This document shows, piece by piece, positions 27,312 through 39,338 of a DNA stretch of 64,000 bases. A program made the translations under genes and the position numbers. Source of the DNA: Pegea sp. RAD2-039 (Eukaryota > Chordata > Thaliacea > Salpida > Salpidae); the NCBI GenBank assembly GCA_034620365.1, contig JAQGEQ010000354.1:558001-622000 (forward strand), written 5' to 3'. Position 1 is the first letter of the stretch, and the number at the start of each line of letters is the position of its first letter. Under the pieces are notes generated by a model that searched no databases, had not been told where the DNA came from, and was given only the letters and a program-made list of their open reading frames with translations.

Positions 27312-30300
27312 ATGGATTTTAGTTTAGTTTGCACTATTTGGATGATATCTATTTCACTTGTATTTCAAAATGCACATTTTGGTAAGTCAACTTTTTGATG
27401 TTTTTCATTTAAATACCTTTTTCTGATCAGTTTGTTACAAAATAAAAGATTTAAAATGTGGGTACAAGGTGTTGTTATATCTCAAATACTATGCTGTGGT
27501 TGTTTTTGAAATTCAACAATATATAGGTTTCTAGAAAATTAACTGTTCTGATTGAAGATGTAAATAATACAGTTGATAGTGTCAATGAAACTAATTTCTA
27601 GCGAGAAAAATGAAAGACAAAATATTAAAAGTAGAATCATGTGAGGCAACTTTCAAAGTTTTATATACTGAGAGAAGGTAAATAAGATTCAGGAAAAAAT
27701 TAAGTAATTTTTGATATAATCGTCATTTAATAACTCAAATCTAAAAAATGAGCATAATGCCTAAATGATTGTCTTCAAAAAACGAGAACTTATACAACTA
27801 AATTAAGCATGGTATTATGGCTTATTTAGACAAGTTGCACTTGATCATTTAAAACTCTCGCAAGCTCTGTTGCATCCCAATTAGAATTTTCATGAGCAAA
27901 TCTCACTTATTTTAAAGCAGCTTTGGATAAATTATCTTTTTGTTTCCGAAATTTAATGGTGAGTCAAAACACAAGCGTGGGAACTTTTCTGTTGTGAATA
28001 AGTATACCGTAAATTTGTGATAGAGAATGATATGGTTATTCGTCTAAAATGCGAACAAAAGAAAAAAACGATGGGAACTGAATTTTTTAAAAATCTTTAA
28101 GTAGAAAACTACTTCTTTTTAAACTTAAAAAATGAAAAGTTGATGTTTTGATTTTGTTATTTTATTGGGCTTATAAAAGCGTGAAAGCCATGTCAGAAAA
28201 AATGAAACATCAAATGAAGCTATTGTAACTTGACAGTCAATGTATCTTCTTGATTTTTTATCTAAGAAATGCATCAAGCTTTTTTTCAATATTAGGATAT
28301 ATTGTTTGAGATATGATATAAAATAAACCCTCAGCTTCTATATGATCTTGAAGATAAGACCTAAATTACTTTCTTAACAACTACTTCGGCCTTTCAACTA
28401 TAAGACAAATCTTTATTTAAAGTCACAAATAAAAACTTTGCGAGTTTTTTCTTCTACTCAGGAAATACATCTAATTACAAAACTCGTCACAGCACATACA
28501 ATTCTAGGTTACTGGTATAGGGATAGACATTGTTTCAACAATAACGGTTGATATGATTGTTACAAATTCAAAATAACCTCAAATCAAACTATTTACTATC
28601 CTAAAAATTCCCCAGTAATGAAGTTAACCTCATCATCAAACCTTTAGTGTCTTATGATAAAATCTTTACTTCCGTTTTAATTTTATTCAAACAACTTAAA
28701 GAGTGGTAAGAAGTTAAAAAGAACCACAAAGGCTTTTAATTAGTTCGCTAAAGATACTACTGTACCAGTTTCATGAGATAACTTTAAAAAAATTGAGATC
28801 GATTTTCTTTGTTACTAAAGTATCTGAAAAACATTATTGAGCACCACATATAAAACAATTTGTATAGTAATGGAAGATAAAGCTATATAAAAGCCATCTT
28901 AATTAATCAAATGTAATTTTAAACACTTTTAATTTCTCATAATGTAGGAACTAAATATATTTAAGACTTAAAACAACTTATTACCATCATTATTTGAACA
29001 GGCTTGAGTTTTTTGTTTTGCATTTTTATATCTTATAGTAATTAGATTGCAATACCTTTAAATGTGATTTATTCTAATAAATTAATTTTACTTTACCTAT
29101 GTTGAAAAACACAATGATAAAAATCATCACTCAAATTTAATTGCTACTTTTAATTAAATAAAATAAGAATTTTAAAAGATGTCAGATCATCTTTATCTAA
29201 TAAGCAACTTTCAAAGCTCTCAATCATCTTGATAAGTTGATAAAATTAAAAAAAGAATAAATATATTTCTCACGTGTTATTGACAATGCTTAAGTGCTGG
29301 AATGTATGAGTAAGAAAAAAAATTAAATATTTGTAGCAAAACTCAGCTAAGATTCAGCTGAAATTTAACTAAGCAAGCAAAAACATTTTTCACTAAAGAA
29401 ATTGTTTGTAAGATGCGATGTTTTAACCTGTTTAGCCTCTAAACTTACTTTTCTTTTGCTTATTAAGCAATTTTGTTTAACTTGTCGCCATCTTTTATAA
29501 TTTATTAAATATTAAATTGTGATTAAAAACTTTTCAACTTTAAAAGAAATGCAGATAGACTGTTGATGCTGACAATCATATAAAAATGATTTATTAATCT
29601 TAACTATGCAAAAAACTCTTTTAATTTTATTTAAAAAAAAAGATTCTTCTGAAGAGGCTCAAGTTGTTTACAGTTAATCTATCAACAAGCTTTAATTTAA
29701 ACATGCTGGTGCAGATCCACTAAAATCCTTTCATCTAGACCTCAAGAAACGATGTTTGTAATAAGCTTGAAGATTTCTTTTGTTAAAGCATTGAACTTTA
29801 CAACAGCTAAAGCCACCCAGAGCAAGCAAGCTACCTTTTACATACTAGTTAAGTAATATCATGATCACCTTATTAAAATCATTTTTTTTCTTGTACAGTT
29901 TCACGAAAATTATTAATTTAATTCAAACTTAATTAATACAAATAAAAGCAAGCTGAAAAAGTAATCTTTACAAATGGAGTTTTTTTATTTTCACCAACAA
30001 CTAAGACAATTTTTTTAAGCTAAAAATCTAACAACATTTACAACAAACAGTTTTATAAAAATTTGATTTCAGTTTGATATATGATGCTAGTTAGACGAAG
30101 CTCTGTGTCGTGCTTTAGATCTGTTTTTGTAATTTTTTTTTTAATATTAGTAGTTTATATAAAATTTTACAGGTTGAAATATATAAACCTTCCCCTAGCT
30201 TAATAAAAAAAAGGTCGAAAGAAAGGATAATATATCTAAAGATATTAAATTGTAATTTTGAAAGATTTTTTATTTTTATGTATTTTGTAAAATATACAAA

Positions 30301-33300
30301 TTATTTTGATTTATTTAACTGTTTGTGTTTTAAGCATTTATTTTAGTGACCATAAATTTCAGTTGATGACACGTCTTCTTGTATCACTTAAAATAAGAAA
30401 AATATTCTTGTATTCAAAAAATTTGTATTTGATTCAGAACAATTTAACCACTAAATCTTATAAAATGATAATCTAAATAAATTTGAAAAAACAAAGGTGG
30501 TACAAAACTTATTACAAGTATTTATTTTTGCAGGTAATTGTCGCATATATTAAAAAAAACTATATTTAGAAAAGTTGAAATTGAATTTACAAAATGTCAC
30601 TTTTTTGATTATTCTATTTATGTAAATTTCTTAAATGGTTGAACAGGTTTACTTGTTCTTGACAGCTCATTATATGCGAGGTATTATAATTGCTTGCGAA
30701 TAAAACTAAATTAAATTGCTAAAACAAATCGTGATGTGCTACAGCTAAAAATTATTTAATTTCATATTAAATTTAACTACCACTTTAGATAATAACTAAT
30801 TAAACATTTAAAGTAATATTTATTATATTACTACTTGTGTTGTGCTACAAACAATTCTTTAAAATTACGGTTATGTAAATCAATCAAAGTTTAGTTATAG
30901 ATTTTGTAAAGTTATATTTAATTTTTGTTGTATTTTTGATAAACTATTGTGAGATTTTCAAATATTTTAGAACATAGCAAAAATGATTGCACAAATTTTG
31001 ATGATGTAAAGTTAGATAACCAGATGAGGTAAAAGTATCCACTGATTTTGTAAGAACTTATCAAACTACTTCAAGCTTTATTTCTTCCTTACTTGATTCT
31101 CTTATTGATGTAGAGAAATTCGTTGTGATTGTGTAGATAAGTAAATGACATTTACATAATACGTTTCAGGATAAAAAAGAGAATGAAGTTACAATGTGAA
31201 TTATGTTTGATAATGCAGTATTTGCATGGTGGTAATGTTTATGTGATTCATTTGGTAAATATCAGTCATTTTAGACAATGAAGTTTTATGAGAAAGGAAC
31301 TCTTTGATTGATTTCAAATGAGCTGTTTTATAGAGGAGTGTGGAGGAGATTTGAAAGTGGAAGAAACAGAATTCATTACGTCTCCTGGCTATCCACGATC
31401 AGCCGCCGAGAAAACTTCAACTTATCCTCCGAATCTTGATTGCATTTGGAAACATAATGGCGAAGATGATACATTAATTGCAGTGAGAAATATTCTCTAA
31501 TTTGATTTAGCTTTAACTTCTTCGCTTGTTTGAAATAATTAATCCGCTTTAAAATTCAATTAAGTTTAATTTACTTTGATGTGAGAAGAATTGATTAAAT
31601 TTTGTCGAATTTTCATTTGTAGCTCAGATATTATATTCTAAAACTGTATAAATTAAAGATATTTTAATTGAATTGTACAGCATTAAAAAATATGATCAGT
31701 TTCAACTTTAATTAAAACTAATTTTATAAGCCAATATAAAGGATTAACCATCTTTGTTGTTCTGCTGAATTTCACAATAACAAAAAGTTCTTTATGAAAT
31801 AATAATATTTTACAAGTTTTGGATTTAATTTATGCTAAAAATTATATCAAGCCTCAAGCCAGCCGTAACTGAATCCCTTTAATGTGTTTACTCCTTAAAT
31901 TAAGCTAACAAATAGTCACATTCCTAGAAGTATCATAAGATGAGCTCTTTATATTATCACTATAATCAAAGTTTACTTAAAAACAACTCATTACCAAGTA
32001 AAAGTGCGTTTGAATATCGACCAGCTAAAAATATTGCAACTTTTTCCATTGAATGATTTTCCTTTTGAATTATTTTGCAAATGAATTCATCCTAAGCCTT
32101 AATAAAAGCCCTTCCCATGAAATCTTAATTTACATTCAAGCAAAAATTTGGTTTACTTTACTAGCAAATCAGCTGTGACAAAAAGACTAAAGGAATAATA
32201 ATCCTTCTACCTCCTTGAATGTGTCTTGATCTACAGTTTAAAAAATCCTTTATCAATGCTTTTTAAGATCTTGTTGTAAATTTTCATATTGAAATGAAAT
32301 CTAGGGCTTATCCATCTACTATCAAATATGCTTCAACTGTTTATTTAAATTGTTTGTCAATGGACCAAAAATTTCAATCTTTTAAGTCAAGTTCTATGCC
32401 ACACATAGGGGCCTTTTGACAGCTAAAAGGATATTAGAAAGCTCTTTCTATAGTATGAGATTACATATTATTCAAAGTAACTAGCAAAAGAACTCAAGTA
32501 AATAATGAAAAAAATCGATTTGTTTTTTTTTTGTTGATTATGGTTTAAAGTATCTGTTAACATATGACAATTTTTAGATGAAATTTCTGGATTCAATCGT
32601 AGAAGCAGGAGAAAATGGATCTAATGTTACATGTGACTTTGATTATGTTGAAATTAATATTACCTCTATAGAAGGAAGAAAATACTGTGGGTAAGAACTA
32701 GAAAAATGATAAAATAAAGATAGCAGTAATTTTATCAAACATACAATACAATATATACTTTAAAAAATATTAAAACTAATTTTATTCATCTTTTTACATT
32801 TACCTTAGAGTAAGCAGTAAGTATTTCAGCTATAATAGCTTCAAGAGAGATTACTCTTACAATAAATCTAAGCAAATTGTATCAGGTAGTCACTTAAAAT
32901 CTGTTGCTATTTTAAATTAAATTTAGATAATTATCAAGCTTCTAATAAAATAAGAATTTTTCTAAAACCTGGCCTGAAACGTTAAGATGATTTCTAAGTT
33001 CATTATATTCGCGCGGTTAAATTTTCAAAGATAAAAGTGTTATCTATTTGAACTTAAAGGTTCGAATACAAGTTTGAAAATACTTTTGAAAATTAAAGTA
33101 AATTTTAGGCTAAATTCACTTAAAGTCCGTTATCATCTAATGTTTTACTAATGGCTGTTGAAGAATATACTTTTAAGTTTTAATTTATGGGGTTATAAAT
33201 AGATAATAATTTAATTTGGACAAAAGTAAAGAATATTATCTTTCTTATCGTTATTAGCTTTTGCTGAGTACGCTTTGTTTGCTTATAAGAAACGTAATTG

Positions 33301-36300
33301 GTAATTGAAAACGAACTGGAAAAAGTTTTAATTGATGTAATAAAATTTATATAATTTTTGTAGAAATAGTAATAGCAATATATATTCGTCAAAAGGTTTA
33401 GTGAAACTCATTTAATCAAAATATCATATTTGTAAAAATCTATACTTTTCAAAAAACTTCAAAATACTAGATTGACAATTATAACAACTAAATTAAGTAT
33501 TAAATACATCTCAGATTGGTAATCAGAAACTGTTGGATACAAAATTCATATTTAAGATGTAGTTTTTAAGCCATACGTTTTTATCTAGGAGAAAATAACA
33601 CTAACATAAAATAGATCAAAATGTAACAATAAGATTTGAATTTTTTTAAATGAATATGTAATTCAATAATGTAAAAAAGAAAAGGTTAAGTTCTTTTTGT
33701 TTAATCAATCATTTTAAGAAGTAAAGTAAAATTATTGATGGTTTCTTAGTTATATTCAAAGTAATACTCCAAACCATTTCAAAATGTTTTTGAATAGGGT
33801 GTACAGATTATGAAATTGAAAAGTCATTAGTTTTTAGACATTTATGAGTAATTACGAAACTTGTTTATGCTCCTACCAAAAATGAGTTGATCGATTGAAG
33901 ATATTTGTTACTTTTTTATTTTCTAGATACAAGAAACACCCGGATGCAATTGTTGGTTTAGGTTCTGTAACTATTCATTTTCACACGGACAGATCTGGAA
34001 ATTATCGAGGATTTAAACTTGCTTATAAAAGTAAATACTAAAGTTTGTATTCTGCAGGACGACCACTGTTCAAGAGATAGTGTCAAACTCTATGTATTTT
34101 AGAAGTGATTTGTTTTTAAACTTGCTTCCATAAATAATTGTTTTTTAAATAGGATTTTAGTAGCTAGCTCTGTTATTTTGTTTGTTGATTTTTATCGAAG
34201 CAAGGTAAACTACCAATTTTGTAATCATTTTATTGCTATCTCTACGCTTAAATTTGATATGAAATCTTTAGTTGGTTTTTGAACCATGACAAGAATAAAG
34301 AAGATAAAATTCTTGATGTAATTGAATACTAAGACATTGTTTCGTTCTTTTCATCATTACATCCAGTTTTAGTAATTCAAAACTTTATTATTTATTTTCT
34401 AGTTACTTTAAATTTTGATCCGTGTGAAAAGAGTGTTTGTCAGCAAGGTGTATGTGTATCAGATGATGGAATCAAAGCTAGATGCGCCTGTGAACCAGGG
34501 TATGTAATGATGTAATCAATAAATAGTCTGATACTTTGAGTTCATGACTAGGAGGCGTTAACTTAGAATGTATGATGATCATGAATATATATATAAAATA
34601 TTTTTGAGTATATTTTAACTTATGATTAGTTTCACCATGTTTGATTAAAACTCAAAGTTTTTATAGAAACCTAATTCAGTTATTATTAAAATAAAAAGTT
34701 TCAAGATTTCTCATATGAGCTGCCTTTTTTCTGTGAAAGTTCTTCTAAAATAGTCTTATTAAATACCTAAACTATAAAAGTTCAAGAAAGTTTAATCAGT
34801 AAAAATAAGAATTTGAAGCACAACAAAAGACCTTGTCTCAAGTGTGTCTGGTACTAAAACTTATCTTATCTTTATCATTTCTATTATCAAGCTACTTTTG
34901 TCTAAACCTCTGATTTTTCCTGATTAAAATTAAGACTTAAGACCTCAAAGGTTTAAATTTCTCTCAACAGTACTCTGAAGTTACTCATTTGTTTGAAGAA
35001 TTTTATAGTAGAAAGTTTTCAACCTAAAATCAGTTTTTGTAATCTATAATTTATTTAGCAATGCTTAATCACGTTAAAGCCGTTTTTTATCACATTTGTT
35101 ATATTTTTTACAATCTTAGTAAATTTACTTCACCAGAAAATCATATTTTTCAAAAGTCTTTATGAGACCTTGTGATTAATTTGTTTTGAAAGATGGTGGC
35201 AACAGTCGTTAGAGTTCAATCCTAAGATATTATTTCAATCTGTATTAAGCTGAAAAAAGCTAATCACAGTCTTTTACTCTACTTTCAAGTCTTATAATTT
35301 AATTTGTTGACATTATGAGTCACTAAGATTACTAACTTTCCAATTACTTAGTTATAATCGTTTTTAAATCATTCAAAAATGCTTTGCGTTTTGTTGTGAA
35401 AATTCAATTTTTGTCTTTGCCGCATTGGTAAGCCTTCAAGAGGACAATTATCCTCTAAAAGGGTCATTAAAGATTTGAGAAATTCATTCTACTCAAAAGA
35501 ATAAGGCATAAATACAATAACTTCAGTTAACGTTAGAATACTCTTAATACCAATTGTCTCGTGCAGGTTCACAGGCAATATTTGCGAAACAGATATATCA
35601 GAATGTGAATCAGAGCCTTGTCAAAATGGGGGAACATGTGACGATTCAACATTAGTGGATCATTATTCATGTCATTGTTCATTTGAATACTATGGCGAAA
35701 ACTGTGAAAAAGGTTGAAGTTACTCAGCTTTTTTTTCGAGCAATTAGATTTGGATTATTTAATTGAATAATCTTGATTTATTGCAAATGATTTGAGTATT
35801 GTATCATTTATAAACTTGACGAGTGATCTAGGTTATAAAACTGATAATTCTATATATTTCATTAAATTTGAAGCAAAGGTTCCGGCTTGTGATGAAAAAC
35901 CTTGCAAAAACGGAGCTACTTGTATTGATTTACCAGGTTTTGAATATGAATGTGAATGTAAGGAGTTTTTTGATGGAGTAGATTGCGAAATTGGTATGTT
36001 ACTTTACAACAGACGTAGTAGAAATATTTGATTTAAGATAATCTTTATTTGTTATCAACAAAAAGTTACCAACTCCCTGGAAGCAATTTAAATTCTGTTA
36101 AAACATTGTTTAGTGTTGATTTTTTAGTGTAGACAGATTTTTTAAGATTGAAAAAGAAAATCAGCTAAAATCGAAAATGGTATGATGAGTAACTGATACC
36201 ACACTTTCTAACAACAACTCACAAACTGTAAACAAAAAATTTCTGCAAAATATTTAAATGTAAAACTGTGCAAGATATTCATGTAGTTTTAAATGAAATT

Positions 36301-38226
36301 TGTAGACCTTAAAATTATGCAAAAATAAGCAATTCATGAAATGAGTTTAACACATGTAAACCAAAATAATCATGTTCTTAGTAATTATAACTTTGTAATT
36401 TAACCACGAGCAAAAATTGAATTGCCTAACTTTTAAGAAACAATTATCTTTTTTATAAAATCATTTAAACACTCAATTTTAATTCAATTAAAATGATTAA
36501 ATAAAACATTTCTTATTACAATTATAATTTCAGAAACTGGATGTATCAGCCCTGGACTGCCAAAGATTGAGCCTAGTAAAAGATTTCATCTTGGCACAAA
36601 ATTGCAATTCAGTTGTAAAGATGGCTTTGAAATGAATGGAGAAAATGAAACAGAGTGTATGGACGACAACTCATGGTCAAAGCCTGTTCCAGAATGTAAA
36701 GGTCTTGTATCTGTCTAGACAGTTCATTCTTGGGCGATGAGTTTATAAGTTTTATCTTAAAAAAATAATAGGTTTACAGAGTCTAATCGTTAATAGTTGA
36801 TAAATACTGTTTAAATTTAGTGTAGATTTTAGGGTGAAACTAACCCAAACACGTACTTGAAATATAAAGTAAAAACATAAATTCAAAACCTCGTAAAACT
36901 AAGTAAATATTGACACAAGTATCTTAAGGACATCAATAACTTTTAAGTTTTTTGGGTACTAAAATTTAACCCTTGTAATTTATTAAGAAATGTCAACGTG
37001 GTTTTGTGTTTTAGCCTTCTTTGACGAGTATGCAAACATTTTGCAAAGGGTCAGATAATGTTTTGTTTATAATCTGCTTACCATATTCTCTGCAATCATT
37101 TATAACAGAATTTATTTTTGAATCCTATTAATGATTAAATTTTTTATTTCTTATGCTTCATATAAACATATAAGAAAAATATCTTTAAAATACAACCCCG
37201 GAGTAGTAAAGAAAACTGACGGATTCTTGTTTATCTTCTGTGAAATATAAATCTCTAACATGTTTGACATTTACACGGTGATTTATTTCTGCCAAAACAT
37301 ATATAAATTATAAATAGATCTACGGTTTTGGTAGAAGGACAGTTAATCAATCGATTTTAGTTTTGATTTTAATAAAAAGTTGAATTGAAAATTTATGTTC
37401 AAACTAAAATTGTTAAAGTTACAGTTAAATAGTGATAAACTAGAAATTTCATTTAAAGCATTTTAAATCATTTTTACAGTATTAAAAGTAATACTTTTGC
37501 GATGAAAAATAATAAAAAGTTTTCTTGCTTAAGCCAAAAATAACAAAAGTCAAAAAAACTTTCTGCTTGTTATTAGACAATAAATCCTGATGCACCTTGA
37601 ATGATTTATATAATAAAACAGTAAAAATTCATTTTATTACTTTGTAAGTTCAAATCTCTTTATCTAGTAAAAATAGGGAGTTTAAATAATAGATTTAAAG
37701 ACACAAATAATTTTGAAGCAAAATCTTTTTTTTAATTATTAGATAACGATAGTGATGAAGACAAGGAAAAAGAAGAAACAAAGTCCATATCTCAATCGTT
37801 CATAGTTTTTATTTCAATATTAGTCACAATTTTTGTTTTATTTTCCATCATATATACCGTGTGGATGATCCTCAGAGGGTATGTCTTACGTTTAGATACT
37901 TTTCAATATCTTAGATACATCAATTTTAAATTTATAAAACATCTAGAAATATGCTAGCTGAAAATTACTTGACCTATAAATGTATTTTATTTTATATTTA
38001 GACAAATTGTTTGACTAATAATTATGATAAAACAATTTCATCGAAAAGTTTAACTAGCTTTTATTTTGATAAATTGATTTTTTGTAATTAATTCATTTTT
38101 TTTACAAGACCTTGGATGAAGATAAAAGATCCTGTTAAAATATTTGAAGAAGATATCGAGGTTTGTACTATCACAAGATCAGATCATATTCCTTCTGATG
38201 AGTTTTTTTCCGTTAAAGAAGATTGA
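27312..38226 (+). CDS. CUB / three EGF / sushi single-pass membrane protein (complete, 406 residues)
   Basis: Exons: 27312-27381, 31334-31482, 32578-32690, 33927-34030, 34403-34499, 35567-35712, 35874-35993, 36534-36701, 37743-37878, 38109-38226. All borders are GT-AG and all phases join. Residues 1-23 are a signal peptide (SLVCTIWMISISLVFQ). A CUB domain with four cysteines spans about 26-145 (SPGYP, FDYVEI, RGFKLAYK). Three EGF-like repeats follow from about 151 to 266, each with six cysteines. A sushi/CCP domain spans about 270-321. A membrane span lies at about 342-366, then a 40-residue acidic tail ends in FFSVKED and TGA. Extracellular EGF exons are mostly phase-1 modules, typical of shuffled domains. 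The role is probably adhesion or ligand binding at the cell surface. I know no named orthologue with this exact order. Introns of up to 3.9 kb hold retroelement relics. Confidence 0.88.
28378..28647 (+). pseudogene. Coding-like relic in intron 1, possibly BEL/Pao integrase-like
   Basis: 90 codons with a single internal TGA, an unusually clean frame for this composition. The part TLRVFSSTQEIHLITKLVTA resembles the LRV...H-x-[IV]-T-K-L stretch ahead of the integrase zinc-binding motif in BEL/Pao retrotransposons, but the rest of that motif is not intact. It lies in sense inside intron 1 of the CUB/EGF/sushi gene. The family call is a weak inference. Confidence 0.25.
32267..32466 (+). pseudogene. 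Coding-like relic in intron 2, possibly BEL/Pao RNase H-like
   Basis: 50 codons (HIEMKSRAYPSTIKYASTVY is part) end in TGA, and a +1 frame continues as LLTAKRILESSFYS. A TKR tripeptide lies about 90 nt upstream. The order TKR, A-x-x-VYL, then an S-x-P segment with a leucine-rich follow-on recalls the RT-RNase H linker of BEL/Pao elements. The copy is badly decayed, with at least one frameshift. Sense orientation within intron 2 of the CUB/EGF/sushi gene. Tentative. Confidence 0.25.
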
Positions 38227-38525
38227 TTGTTTTTGTCATTGTACCTTATCAGTTAGTTTCAAAGTTTTCATATTAATCAAATTAGATTGTGTGAATTGTA
38301 CGAAAAAAAAGGTTGCAATAATTTACAATGAACTTTTAAGGTGGTTTGCTTGATATTAATTGACAAAGATTTAAGAAATTTGTTATGAATATTGTGAAGT
38401 TACATTTTTATGTCTAATACAAAGTAAAATATTTGATGAAAAAAGTCGTTTTAAAGCAACTTCAAAGCAAAACCTTCATTTAAAATAAATTACATTTTCT
38501 GCTTTTTTGTCATTTTTACGAATAA

Positions 38526-38645
38526 GAAGATGATAAACCACGAGAAAGAAGTTTAGTAATTTGTTGGGAGCCATAATTATGCGATTTACAAGCCAAATAT
38601 TACGTTGATGTTCGTATCGCAATAGATACCTTTGATTTGATTTAG
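38526..38645 (+). pseudogene. Short coding-like relic
   Basis: 39 codons with one internal TAA, reading EDDKPRERSLVICWEP before the stop and LQAKYYVDVRIAIDTFDLI after it. It starts 300 bp after the CUB/EGF/sushi stop codon but has no link to that gene. Family unknown. Confidence 0.2.
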
Positions 38646-39170
38646 TAAGAACGTTGATAGTTTCGATGATATAATTTTCCTCTCATTAAGGATAAATGGT
38701 AAATTTGCTTTTTAGACATTTCTCATCTTATACATGTTATCTTTTCACTATTTTTCAAGAGGTATCCCCAACTACTTTAGTGATTTAAAATATGAAAATG
38801 GCTTAATTTTTTAAACTGATGTCTTCTGTTTCAAATGTAGCAATAAGTAAAATATTTTTAAAAAAGTATAATATTTTTTTTTCTACTCTGATGAAGGTTT
38901 TAAGCAAAAATAAATAGCTTGTTTATAAAGATGTTGAACATAAAAACTGTCATTATGATTTATTCTAAAAGCTTTCTTGCTTATGCCAACTTTTTCGGCA
39001 AAATTAAATGATTCATGTTTGAGCCTATTTTCTAAACAAAAATTTGTTTGTCTATATTTTCAGCATATAATAACTGTAGCGGTCATTAAACGTAGATAAA
39101 TATCGTCAAACACAAGTAAAACTACTAATATAACTCCAAGATTTATGAGCAAGTAGTTAGTTTGACGTAA

Positions 39171-39338
39171 TCCATATTACTAACGCATGTGCTAATATCA
39201 TTGACGGTAGATACATATAGTATGTTTGCCAAGTTAATGGAAGAAAATAATTTTGATCAAAGCATCATGATGGAAAGCCTAGTCTTTTGCTTATCGAGAA
39301 GACGCTGGTTTAAAATGAACCTTAGATATATGCTATAG
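39171..39338 (+). pseudogene. Short coding-like relic
   Basis: 55 open codons ending in TAG, with the protein-like run TYSMFAKLMEENNFDQSIMM followed by ESLVFCLSRRRWFKMN. The same frame is open for 12 codons upstream, separated by one TAA. It vaguely recalls the helical region of retroelement Gag proteins, but no domain can be assigned. Confidence 0.2.
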
